Made by a program: the position numbers and the translations under genes | Shown here: positions 52,660-60,107 of the stretch, piece by piece | How the letters are laid out: each line of letters begins with the position of its first letter | Numbering within the stretch: position 1 is the stretch's first letter | DNA from: Thalassobius sp049116315 | GTDB lineage: Bacteria > Pseudomonadota > Alphaproteobacteria > Rhodobacterales > Rhodobacteraceae | Reading direction: 5' to 3' | Length of the DNA stretch: 64,000 nt | Assembly (NCBI GenBank): GCA_049116315.1 | Contig: JAGDZD010000007.1 | Span: forward strand, 186,001 to 250,000 | The notes under the pieces: model-generated | The model's input: the letters and a program-made list of their open reading frames with translations, nothing else | The model's database searches: none | What the model was told of the DNA's origin: nothing

Positions 52660-53186
52660 TGTGTCACCTCTGTCGGCACGGGGCCAAACTTGTTTTGAAC
52701 GGGTTGTGAGGAGAGCAGCGTTGAGCCGGCTGCGGACGGCAAGATGGTCAAAAATGACAGGGTGCAAAACAGAGCGCAAAGCCCCAGTACACCAGATGCG
52801 GGGACAAATGTCATAAGGGAAGAAAGGCCGGTGAGCCCGTCAGCACCATTTGTAATCGCATTGGAAACCGCACCGGAAGGCCGCATCAAAAGCAGCCCCC
52901 AACCCAGTGCAATTGCCAATGAGATCAAGGGTAGGATCATTTTAGATCCCATTTCGCCCACATTTTTGATCCGGCGAAATCCCAATTCAGACAAAGGCAT
53001 CCTTGCAAGGCGTGTCACAATGATGATGCCCAAACTATGAAACCCAAGGAGAAGCGCCGCACCCAGTGTTGCGATGGGCAACACAACAGCCCTTGGCAAA
53101 GCGCCAAGATATTCAGACCTGATTGAACGGCCAGCCCAGCGGGTGGCGCGCAACAGTCCAAATTGTGTTGCTGAGGAGAGGGTCAC
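52656..53186 (-). CDS. predicted membrane protein inside the suc operon
   Basis: 176 aa, no recognised family. Hydrophobic segments at about 33-58 (RAVVLPIATLGAALLLGFHSLGII split by charges after), 84-101 and 125-150. N- and C-termini are polar. It is translationally coupled to sucA (4-bp ATGA overlap) and lies 57 bp after sucD with a GC-rich hairpin between. Position in a TCA operon suggests a membrane role linked to succinyl-CoA or 2-oxoglutarate metabolism, but this is inference. Confidence 0.7.
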   Translation of the reverse strand: MTLSSATQFGLLRATRWAGRSIRSEYLGALPRAVVLPIATLGAALLLGFHSLGIIIVTRLARMPLSELGFRRIKNVGEMGSKMILPLISLAIALGWGLLLMRPSGAVSNAITNGADGLTGLSSLMTFVPASGVLGLCALFCTLSFLTILPSAAGSTLLSSQPVQNKFGPVPTEVTQ

Positions 53187-53214
53187 GTCCAGAGTCCGTC
53201 TGTTGAGGAGGAAC

Positions 53215-53236
53215 GGGCGGGCCGCGAAGCCCGCCC
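53215..53236 (-). repeat. GC-rich intercistronic hairpin after sucD
   Basis: GGGCGGGC (53215-53222), CGCGAA, GCCCGCCC (53229-53236), 7 bp after the sucD stop. It may protect sucCD mRNA or attenuate transcription into sucAB. No T tract. Confidence 0.6.
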
Positions 53237-53243
53237 AAACGAT

Positions 53244-54131
53244 TTAGCCCAGTTCGATGGCTTTTTGCACAGCTTCGCCCAAAGTGGCGGGGCTGTCGGC
53301 AACAACGATACCGGCCGATTTCATGGCTTCGATCTTGTCTTCTGCGCCACCTTTACCGCCAGCGACAATCGCGCCAGCGTGGCCCATACGACGGCCCGGA
53401 GGCGCTGTGCGACCAGCAATGAAGCCAGCCGTTGGCTTCCAACGGCCTTTCTTCTTTTGCTCGGCCAGGAATTCTGCGGCTTCTTCTTCCGCAGAACCAC
53501 CGATTTCACCGATCATGATGATCGACTGTGTTTCGTCGTCGTCGAGGAACAGGTCCAGCACGTCAATGTGCTCAGTGCCTTTGATTGGGTCGCCGCCAAT
53601 ACCAACAGCTGTGGATTGGCCCAGACCGATATCCGCAGTTTGTTTCACCGCTTCGTAGGTCAATGTCCCGGAGCGCGACACAACACCAACCGAGCCACGC
53701 TTGTGGATGTGGCCAGGCATAATGCCGATTTTGCAGGCATCAGGTGTGATCACACCGGGGCAGTTTGGCCCGATCAGACGCGAGGTGCTGTCTTCCAGCG
53801 CGCGCTTAACCTTCATCATGTCCAGCACTGGAATGCCTTCGGTGATACAGATGATCAGTTCCATTTCGGCGTCGATCGCCTCAAGGATGGAATCGGCCGC
53901 GAAGGGCGGAGGCACATAGATCACAGAGGCATTGGCTTCGGTGACGTGCTTGGCTTCGTGAACTGAGTTGAAGACGGGCAGGCCGAGGTGATCAATGCCA
54001 CCTTTGCCGGGGGTCACGCCGCCAACCATTTTGGTGCCATAAGCAATGGCTTGTTCAGAGTGGAATGTGCCCTGTGAGCCTGTAAAGCCCTGACAGATCA
54101 CCTTGGTGTTTTCATCGACGAGGATTGCCAT
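53244..54131 (-). CDS. sucD: succinyl-CoA synthetase alpha subunit
   Basis: 295 aa. CoA-binding Rossmann N-domain (VICQGFTGSQGTFHSEQAIAYGT split in two) and the phosphorylated active-site His in GHAGAIVAGGKG. Forms succinyl-CoA ligase with SucC, interconverting succinyl-CoA and succinate with nucleotide triphosphate. Start ATG 54131, AGGAG upstream. Separated from sucC by two small genes, which is unusual because sucC and sucD are normally adjacent. Confidence 0.97.
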   Translation of the reverse strand: MAILVDENTKVICQGFTGSQGTFHSEQAIAYGTKMVGGVTPGKGGIDHLGLPVFNSVHEAKHVTEANASVIYVPPPFAADSILEAIDAEMELIICITEGIPVLDMMKVKRALEDSTSRLIGPNCPGVITPDACKIGIMPGHIHKRGSVGVVSRSGTLTYEAVKQTADIGLGQSTAVGIGGDPIKGTEHIDVLDLFLDDDETQSIIMIGEIGGSAEEEAAEFLAEQKKKGRWKPTAGFIAGRTAPPGRRMGHAGAIVAGGKGGAEDKIEAMKSAGIVVADSPATLGEAVQKAIELG

Positions 54132-54206
54132 GTGGCATTCTCCTAGCTTTGTGTTTGAGCCCTCGCGGCGGGGTGCCTGCGACGACGTAATTGCGTGGAA
54201 GAAAGG

Positions 54207-54419
54207 TTAAGAAGACGTGCCGTAGACATTGTTCTGAACAGCGCCGTAGCCGCACAGATAGCGGTTCACACCAGAGCAATCTTGCTGGGTGTTGATGACG
54301 CTTCCGTCCAGATAGTGCTGGGTCTGAGGCCCATTTCGAACTTCAAGCTGCTCTGATCGGCCACCACAAGCAGCCAGTGTTGCCAAAGCGGCGATAAGTG
54401 CAAAAGTCCGAACGGTCAT
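54207..54419 (-). CDS. small predicted lipoprotein
   Basis: 70 aa with a lipobox signal (LATLAAC, Cys18), giving a mature domain of 53 residues with two more cysteines (Cys48, Cys56) that could form a disulfide. GGRSEQLEV follows the lipidation site; the retention signal is not typical Asp+2, so it may go to the outer membrane. No family recognised. RBS region AAAGGATAAGAAG is just upstream of the ATG. Confidence 0.7.
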   Translation of the reverse strand: MTVRTFALIAALATLAACGGRSEQLEVRNGPQTQHYLDGSVINTQQDCSGVNRYLCGYGAVQNNVYGTSS

Positions 54420-54464
54420 CTTCTTATCCTTTCAAAAATCTAAGCTCCGTTTTGCGGGGCTCAA

Positions 54465-54743
54465 TCAATTCCATACTGCGTTGGCAGTATGCCAACAGGT
54501 GAAGCAAAAGATGGCGAAGGTGATGAGGCGCAAAATCCAAACCTGAATTTCCAGCACAACTGGGTGTTGCAGCATGCGCTCCCAATCCCCCCAACCAAAT
54601 CGGTCGGCTATGTCACGTCGCCCTTGCATTAGGCTGCTTTCGTTTCTCGTTTTACGCGCTATTTCTGCGCCAAGCAGAATGAGCGTGAGAAAAACAAAAC
54701 CAGCAAAACTAGTGCTCGCAATGGCGACGTGATTGACCTCCAT
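54465..54743 (-). CDS. small membrane protein between sucC and sucD
   Basis: 92 aa with two hydrophobic segments at about 6-26 and 68-88, separated by a charged loop. Its start overlaps the sucC stop by one base (TAATG), so it is coexpressed with sucC. The function is unknown and I do not recognise a family. Confidence 0.65.
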   Translation of the reverse strand: MEVNHVAIASTSFAGFVFLTLILLGAEIARKTRNESSLMQGRRDIADRFGWGDWERMLQHPVVLEIQVWILRLITFAIFCFTCWHTANAVWN

Positions 54744-55939
54744 TAACCTTTCACAGCTTTCACGATCTTCTCGGCACCGTCGCTGAGGTTGTCAGCTGCG
54801 ATAACGTTCAGACCCGAAGTGTTGATGATCTCTTTGCCCGCTTCAACGTTGGTGCCCTCAAGGCGCACAACCAGCGGCACTTCCAGACCCACTTCTTTAA
54901 CTGCGGAAACCACACCTTCTGCGATGACGTCGCAGCGCATGATGCCACCAAAGATGTTCACCAGAATGCCCTTAACGTTGGGATCCGAGGTGATGATCTT
55001 GAAGGCTTCGGTCACTTTCTCTTTGGTGGCGCCGCCGCCAACATCGAGGAAATTCGCAGGCTCAGCGCCGTAGAGTTTGATGATGTCCATTGTGGCCATC
55101 GCCAGACCCGCACCGTTCACCATGCAGCCAATTTCACCGTCCAGCGCGATATAGTTCAGGTCGAACTTTGACGCGGCCAGTTCTTTAGGATCTTCTTCGG
55201 TTTCGTCGCGCAGAGCTGCGATGTCGCCGTGGCGGTATACCGAGTTGCCGTCAAAGCCAACTTTGGCATCCAGAACCTTCAGATCGCCAGACCCTTCCAG
55301 AACGATCAGCGGGTTGATTTCCAGCATCTCCATGTCTTTCTCAACGAAAGCTTGGTACAGCTGGCCCATCAATTTAACGCATTGCTTAACCTGTGCGCCT
55401 TTGAGGCCCAGAGAAAAGGCGATGCGACGACCGTGATAGGCTTGGTAGCCCGTGGCCGGATCAACGCTGAAGCTCAGGATTTTTTCAGGGGTGCTTGCGG
55501 CAACCTCTTCAATGTCCATGCCGCCTTCGGTCGAGCAAACGAACGAAATGCGTGATGTCTGACGGTCAACCAGCAATGCGAGGTACAGTTCGTTTTCAAT
55601 GTCCGAACCATCTTCGATGTAGATGCGGTTAACCTGTTTGCCGGCTGGGCCGGTCTGATGGGTGACCAAGGTGCGGCCCAACATCTTTTTGGCTTGTTCA
55701 GCGGCTTCTTCTACTGAGAAGGCCAGGCGAACGCCGCCCTTTTCACCAGCGTCGGCTTCTTTGAAGCTGCCTTTGCCGCGTCCACCTGCGTGGATTTGTG
55801 CTTTGACCACCCAAAGCGGGCCGTCAAGCTCACCGGCGGCGGTTTTGGCATCTTCGGCCTTCAGGACAACACGTCCTTCAGATACCGGAGCGCCGTATTC
55901 GCGAAGCAGTGCTTTCGCCTGATACTCATGAATGTTCAT
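54743..55939 (-). CDS. sucC: succinyl-CoA synthetase beta subunit
   Basis: 398 aa ATP-grasp subunit. MNIHEYQAKALLREYGAPV at the start, VVKAQIHAGGRGKGSFKEAD, and FLDVGGGATKEKVTEAF and LVNIFGGIMRCD near the C-terminus. Starts ATG 55939. The leader from 55940 to about 56080 carries a 14-bp palindrome and the TGTGATCACA pair. First gene of the suc row. Confidence 0.97.
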   Translation of the reverse strand: MNIHEYQAKALLREYGAPVSEGRVVLKAEDAKTAAGELDGPLWVVKAQIHAGGRGKGSFKEADAGEKGGVRLAFSVEEAAEQAKKMLGRTLVTHQTGPAGKQVNRIYIEDGSDIENELYLALLVDRQTSRISFVCSTEGGMDIEEVAASTPEKILSFSVDPATGYQAYHGRRIAFSLGLKGAQVKQCVKLMGQLYQAFVEKDMEMLEINPLIVLEGSGDLKVLDAKVGFDGNSVYRHGDIAALRDETEEDPKELAASKFDLNYIALDGEIGCMVNGAGLAMATMDIIKLYGAEPANFLDVGGGATKEKVTEAFKIITSDPNVKGILVNIFGGIMRCDVIAEGVVSAVKEVGLEVPLVVRLEGTNVEAGKEIINTSGLNVIAADNLSDGAEKIVKAVKG

Positions 55940-55990
55940 GAAACTGTCCCGTCTTGCTACGATTACGTCTGGTCTGTCATAGTGATCGGC

Positions 55991-56004
55991 AATGTTTAAA
56001 CATT
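55991..56004. repeat. 14-bp palindrome in the sucC leader
   Basis: AATGTTTAAACATT is a perfect 14-bp palindrome 52-65 bp upstream of the sucC start and inside the probable promoter/leader. Could be an operator or a small hairpin; it is not seen at sdhC. Confidence 0.5.
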
Positions 56005-56045
56005 ATTTTAGGGCAAGCAGTGATTTAGCCAGATTTTTTACATTT

Positions 56046-56076
56046 TGTGATCACAGTTTTCTGGGGTGTGATCACA
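56046..56076. promoter_or_regulatory. tandem TGTGATCACA operator upstream of sucC
   Basis: Two perfect palindromes TGTGATCACA at 56046-56055 and 56067-56076, centre to centre 21 bp (two helix turns), 107 bp upstream of sucC. The same pair with the same 11-bp spacer precedes sdhC. The rest of the 309-bp gap to the HxlR gene holds no supported gene. Confidence 0.7.
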
Positions 56077-56248
56077 AAAGTAAGTTTTTGCTAAAACTGT
56101 TAGCGCATAAACAGAATCGTGAGACCGGGAAATCAGATCGGACAGGTCTGTGCAAAGTCCAGTCTTAATGTGCCAAGAGCCGCACATCGCGGCCCAAGCC
56201 CTGCAAACAAAGACGAATTGGATCTTCACAAAAGAGCGAGCAGAGCAA

Positions 56249-56602
56249 TCAGGCTGCTGAATCGTTGCGCTCGGGCAAAGCATGTTCTTCGCCCCATTTT
56301 GTCAAAGACGTTAAAATTGGCATCAAAGTTTCGCCTTTTTCCGTCAGATCATATTCCACTTTGGGCGGCACCTGCGCATAGACCGTGCGCTTGACCAGAC
56401 CATCATGCTCAAGCTCGCGCAGTTGCTTGGTCAAAGTGCGCGGTGTGATGCGGCACAACAGACGATCCAACTCGTTGAACCGCTTGGTGCCCTCCCCCAG
56501 ACGAAACAGGATCACACCTTTCCATTTGCCACCAATCAAATCCAGCGTGGCTTCCATGGGGCAGGCATCTGTGTCATCGATTTCGTGGCGTTGCTTTCGC
56601 AT
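56249..56602 (-). CDS. HxlR-family transcriptional regulator
   Basis: 117 aa winged-helix regulator. N-terminal Cys14 in DACPMEATLDLIGGKWKG is the conserved redox- or electrophile-sensing cysteine of the family, followed by RFNELDRLLCRITPRTLTKQL (recognition helix). ATG 56602 has AAGGAG. Divergent from a MAPEG gene; probably controls it and itself. The longer frame to 56764 crosses the divergent promoter. Confidence 0.88.
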   Translation of the reverse strand: MRKQRHEIDDTDACPMEATLDLIGGKWKGVILFRLGEGTKRFNELDRLLCRITPRTLTKQLRELEHDGLVKRTVYAQVPPKVEYDLTEKGETLMPILTSLTKWGEEHALPERNDSAA

Positions 56603-56614
56603 GGGACAGCTCCT

Positions 56615-56634
56615 TACTATACAATGTGACAGTA
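56615..56634. promoter_or_regulatory. candidate HxlR operator TACT-N12-AGTA
   Basis: TACT (56615-56618) and AGTA (56631-56634) are inverted, 12 bp apart, in the 109-bp divergent gap. HxlR-type regulators such as YodB and HypR bind TACT/AGTA palindromes. A second inverted pair AGTATG (56631-56636) / CATACT (56650-56655) overlaps it. Confidence 0.5.
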
Positions 56635-56711
56635 TGTGCCCTATTTGTGCATACTTATGCAACGGGAAGCAAGTTGCTAAATGGACGGTGTAGACAAAAC
56701 GGAGAGATTCT

Positions 56712-57119
56712 ATGCTGACCTTAACACCTGAACTATATTGGCTTGTCCTGACCCTGATCTTCACTGGATTGCTGTGGGTGCCCTATATCATCCAGCTGAT
56801 CATCCAGCAGGGCCCGATCATGGCGATTTGGGATCCAACTGGCGCACACCCTCATGATGCCTCTTGGGCGCTGCGGGCGCGCAAAGCGCATTACAACGCC
56901 ATCGAAAACATGGCCGTCATGGCGCCACTTACCATTTTGGTTGCTGCAATGGGCATCGGAGATGAAGTCACAACCTTTGCAGCGGCGCTCTATTTCGCCG
57001 TGCGTGTGGCCCATTATGTGATTTACACTTTTGCAGTACCTGTGGTGCGCACAGTTGTGTTTCTGATCGGCTTTGGCTGTCAGATGGTCTTCGCCGGTCG
57101 TTTGTTGGGCTGGTGGTGA
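56712..57119 (+). CDS. MAPEG family membrane protein
   Basis: 135 aa with four TM, matching the MAPEG (membrane-associated eicosanoid and glutathione metabolism) fold: RARKAHYNAIENMAVMAPL carries the conserved RxHxNxxEN pattern. Likely a glutathione-dependent detoxification enzyme. Divergent from HxlR, which fits induction by electrophiles. Confidence 0.85.
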   Translation: MLTLTPELYWLVLTLIFTGLLWVPYIIQLIIQQGPIMAIWDPTGAHPHDASWALRARKAHYNAIENMAVMAPLTILVAAMGIGDEVTTFAAALYFAVRVAHYVIYTFAVPVVRTVVFLIGFGCQMVFAGRLLGWW

Positions 57120-57134
57120 TCGTTACCCCAAGGC

Positions 57135-57169
57135 ACAAAAAAGGGGCGCGCCGCAGTGGCCCGCCCCTT
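57135..57169. terminator. terminator of mdh (and MAPEG)
   Basis: AAGGGGCG (57141-57148) and CGCCCCTT (57162-57169) form the stem; the plus-strand A tract at 57137-57142 is the T tract for mdh. The right side TTAATTCTT can serve MAPEG. It lies between convergent stops. Confidence 0.8.
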
Positions 57170-57193
57170 AATTCTTAGATCCAAGTGTCTGGC

Positions 57194-58156
57194 TTATGCC
57201 AGCGAAGGATCAATTTCTTTACAAGCCGCAACCAAGCCTTTGACGGCGTCTACGGATTTGTCGAACATCACTTGCTCTTCTTTGTTCAGCGTGATGTCGA
57301 TGACTTTTTCGATGCCGCCGGCGCCGATCACTGTTGGCACGCCAACATACATGTCTTTCACGCCAATCTGACCTTCACAATAAGCTGCACAAGGCAGAAC
57401 GCGTTTTTGGTCTTTCAGATAGGCTTCGGCCATTTCGATGGCTGAGGTCGCAGGCGCGTAGAACGCAGAACCCGTTTTCAGCAAGCCAACGATTTCGGCA
57501 CCGCCGTCTCGTGTCCGCTGAACGATCGCGTCCAGTTTCTCTTGTGTGGTCCAGCCCATCGCAACCATGTCAGGCAGTGGAATGCCGCCAACGGTCGAGT
57601 AACGCACCGAAGGAACCATTGTGTCGCCGTGGCCACCCAGAACGAACGCAGTGACGTCTTTCATGGAGACTTTGAATTCGTCTGCTAGGAAATGACGGAA
57701 GCGCGCGCTGTCCAGAATGCCAGCCATGCCGCAAACTTTGTTCGTAGGCAGGCCTGAGAATTGCTGCAACGCCCAAACCATCGCGTCCAGCGGGTTGGTG
57801 ATGCAGATCACAAATGCGTCCGGAGCGTGGTCACGGATGCCTTCGCCGACAGACTTCATAACTTTCAGGTTGATACCCAGCAGGTCATCACGGCTCATGC
57901 CGGGCTTGCGTGGAACACCTGCGGTCACGATGCAAACATCGGCGCCGGCAATGTCTTCGTAAGACTGTGTGCCTGACAGATTTGCGTCAAAGCCTTCGGA
58001 AGGGCCTGATTCAGCGATGTCGAGCGCTTTGCCTTCAGGCGTGCCCTCTGCGATGTCGAACAGAACGACGTCGCCGAGTTCTTTCAGGGCTGCGAGGTGG
58101 GCAAGTGTGCCACCGATCTGTCCTGCGCCGATAAGCGCGATCTTAGGTCTGGCCAT
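57194..58156 (-). CDS. mdh: malate dehydrogenase
   Basis: 320 aa LDH-like NAD-dependent malate dehydrogenase, malate to oxaloacetate. Rossmann motif GAGQIGGT (10-17), Arg loop GVPRKPGMSRDDLL, and the catalytic His in LGGHGDTMVP. ATG 58156 has GGAGAT; the long upstream extension is spurious. An HxlR/MAPEG pair separates it from sucC, which in many relatives lies close. Confidence 0.97.
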   Translation of the reverse strand: MARPKIALIGAGQIGGTLAHLAALKELGDVVLFDIAEGTPEGKALDIAESGPSEGFDANLSGTQSYEDIAGADVCIVTAGVPRKPGMSRDDLLGINLKVMKSVGEGIRDHAPDAFVICITNPLDAMVWALQQFSGLPTNKVCGMAGILDSARFRHFLADEFKVSMKDVTAFVLGGHGDTMVPSVRYSTVGGIPLPDMVAMGWTTQEKLDAIVQRTRDGGAEIVGLLKTGSAFYAPATSAIEMAEAYLKDQKRVLPCAAYCEGQIGVKDMYVGVPTVIGAGGIEKVIDITLNKEEQVMFDKSVDAVKGLVAACKEIDPSLA

Positions 58157-58319
58157 GGAATTCATCTCCGGTCCGATTAGAAATCGGGCTTGGGGTAGAC
58201 CCAATTGGCGCGCCGTGCAAGCCCGCTGCAACGCGGCACACGGCATTTTGTGACTGTTGTGTGACGAAAAATGCAGATAAATCAGGGCTGATAACGCAAA
58301 CAGAGGGGGTTTGCCAAAA

Positions 58320-59072
58320 ATGGAACTAGATTGGGGATTGATTGCTTTTGCCGCACCAGCTGTGGTTTTTGCAGGCATTTCAAAGGGTGGATTTGGGTCT
58401 GGGGCGTCTTTTGCGGCCGCGGCGATTCTGGCCCTTGTGTTGGAACCGGGTCAGGCCATTGGCATTATGTTGCCCTTGCTGATGTTGATGGATGTCTCTG
58501 CACTTAAGCCTTTTTGGGGCAAGTGGAGCTGGCCAGAGGCCCGATTGTTGATTTTAGGATCTTTGCCGGGACTGCTGGTGGGCGGCTACTTCTACCACTC
58601 GGTGAATGCCGATGTGTTTCGCATCATGATCGGTGTAATCGCGATTGGCTTTGTTCTGTGGCAAGGGGCGCTTAAGCTGAATATGGGGCCAAATGCAGAC
58701 AGGCCGATGCCGGTTTGGGCCGGTGCAATTGCTGGGGCGGTGGCTGGGTTCACCAGCTTTGTCAGCCACGCAGGTGGGCCGCCGGCTGCGGTGTATCTGC
58801 TGTCACGCGGATTGGCAAAAACGCCTTACCAAGCGACGACAGTGCTTGCGTTTTGGACCATCAACCTGCTCAAGTTTATCCCCTATTTCATGTTGGGGAT
58901 CTTCACGGCGCAGACGTTTTTGATCGATCTGGTCTTGGCACCTTTTGCCGTCATCGGGGTCTGGATTGGGGTGCGCTTGCACTTTCGTATCCCAGAACGT
59001 CTGTTCTTTGTGCTGACTTATATTTTGCTGCTGATGACCGGTGCGAAGCTGATTTTTGACGGTCTGACGTGA
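58320..59072 (+). CDS. TSUP-family (TauE/SafE) membrane transporter
   Basis: 250 aa, about seven to eight TM, with the family sequence FAGISKGGFGSGASF near the N-terminus and FVSHAGGPPAAVYLLS in the middle. Members export sulfite or sulfoacetate or carry other anions; the substrate is not predictable here. Start ATG 58320. Overlaps the acetyltransferase gene by 4 bp (GTGA). The 163-bp divergent gap to mdh includes two TGTGAC half sites (58249, 58260). Confidence 0.85.
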   Translation: MELDWGLIAFAAPAVVFAGISKGGFGSGASFAAAAILALVLEPGQAIGIMLPLLMLMDVSALKPFWGKWSWPEARLLILGSLPGLLVGGYFYHSVNADVFRIMIGVIAIGFVLWQGALKLNMGPNADRPMPVWAGAIAGAVAGFTSFVSHAGGPPAAVYLLSRGLAKTPYQATTVLAFWTINLLKFIPYFMLGIFTAQTFLIDLVLAPFAVIGVWIGVRLHFRIPERLFFVLTYILLLMTGAKLIFDGLT

Positions 59073-59509
59073 TTTCTGTCCGGCCATTGATCGCGTCGGA
59101 CTTTGACGATCTTGCAACCTTGCTTGAGGGCTTTAACAGTCCTCAGGCGGTTCTTTCAGGGGATGAGGGCCGTCGAAGGTTCAACGAAATCCTGACGCAC
59201 CCGGGCACAACAGTGTTTGGCGCAGATGACGCGGGTCGGGTTGTGTCCACCGCAACGCTGTATCTGATGCCCAGCCTGACAGAGGGTGGGCGGTCTTTTG
59301 GGCTTATTGAAAATGTGATCACCCTGCCAAGCCACCGCGGTCAAGGTCTGGGCCGCCAAGTGATGACAGTGGCGCATCAAACAGCTTGGGATGCAGGTGC
59401 CAGCGAGGTCATGCTGTTGACCGGTGTGGCGCTCGAGGCGCGTGGGTTCTATGAGAGTTTGGGCTATGACGGCACAGCGCGCCACGGCATGCTGTTGCGC
59501 TGTCCTTAG
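59069..59509 (+). CDS. GNAT family acetyltransferase
   Basis: 146 aa. Acetyl-CoA binding region LPSHRGQGLGRQVM (Q/RxxGxG/A) and the C-terminal ARGFYESLGYDG. Start GTG 59069 in the TSUP stop. Substrate unknown. Convergent with the small secreted-protein gene, overlapping its end by 4 bp (59506-59509). Confidence 0.83.
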   Translation: MISVRPLIASDFDDLATLLEGFNSPQAVLSGDEGRRRFNEILTHPGTTVFGADDAGRVVSTATLYLMPSLTEGGRSFGLIENVITLPSHRGQGLGRQVMTVAHQTAWDAGASEVMLLTGVALEARGFYESLGYDGTARHGMLLRCP

Positions 59510-59820
59510 GTCTTTGATCCGTGGGCGGGCAATGCTTCGACCAAGGTTTCAAAGGCTTGTCCGCTGGCCACAAGGCACGTCAATCCATCCGGCGTGGTCA
59601 TGGTGACCGTCCAGCTGCCCGACGCAAGCGAGGCGAACACTTCAAGCACCATATTGTTGGACCCAAGACCAATAGATTGGCGTGTTTCACCGTAGTCGGC
59701 GCTAAGGGCGGCAACCACCACGTCACGTGGCCCACATTTGGGTGCGGCTGACGCCAAGGTTGGTGCCGCAACAAGAAGGGCCGCAGACGTCGTGAATGTG
59801 ATTAGAAGTTTCTTGGTCAT
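59506..59820 (-). CDS. small secreted protein, unknown family
   Basis: 104 aa with a clear signal peptide (MTKKLLITFTTSAALLVAAP, cut after ASA) and a mature domain CGPRDVVVAALSADYGETRQ, which I recall as a conserved alphaproteobacterial small periplasmic family of unknown function. One Cys pair (CGPR...LTCLV). Start ATG 59820. Confidence 0.75.
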   Translation of the reverse strand: MTKKLLITFTTSAALLVAAPTLASAAPKCGPRDVVVAALSADYGETRQSIGLGSNNMVLEVFASLASGSWTVTMTTPDGLTCLVASGQAFETLVEALPAHGSKT

Positions 59821-59993
59821 GGTCTTTCCCTTTGCTGAAAGGGGCGACCGCCTGTCGGTGGCTTCCACGCCAGAGGTGGGCGGTACCGCTTTGGGTGATG
59901 GGCGGTCCTGTTTTCAGTGGGGCTGCAGGGCACGTCCGATGGATCCAAGATGCGTAAGTCTCCCTGAAATTGAGGTTAACGTGTCGTTCGCTA

Positions 59994-60006
59994 AATGCGT
60001 CGCATT
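59994..60006. promoter_or_regulatory. odd-centred palindrome upstream of mcl2
   Basis: AATGCG-T-CGCATT is a perfect inverted repeat about 100 bp upstream of the mcl2 start, in a 287-bp gap with no gene. It may be an operator, but no known regulator motif can be assigned. Confidence 0.35.
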
Positions 60007-60107
60007 GAAAATGTCCCAGAAAGTTTCTGCGCTGCGGCAAGTTTCTTCTTGAAGTATTATCTCAAAAATGCACATCTGTGCGCAACTTTGTTACAATGGA
60101 GACTCGC

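Noticed and set aside
56046..56076. CRP/FNR-type binding site for the suc and sdh boxes
   Set aside because: CRP needs TGTGA-N6-TCACA and FNR TTGAT-N4-ATCAA; here the half sites abut with no spacer.
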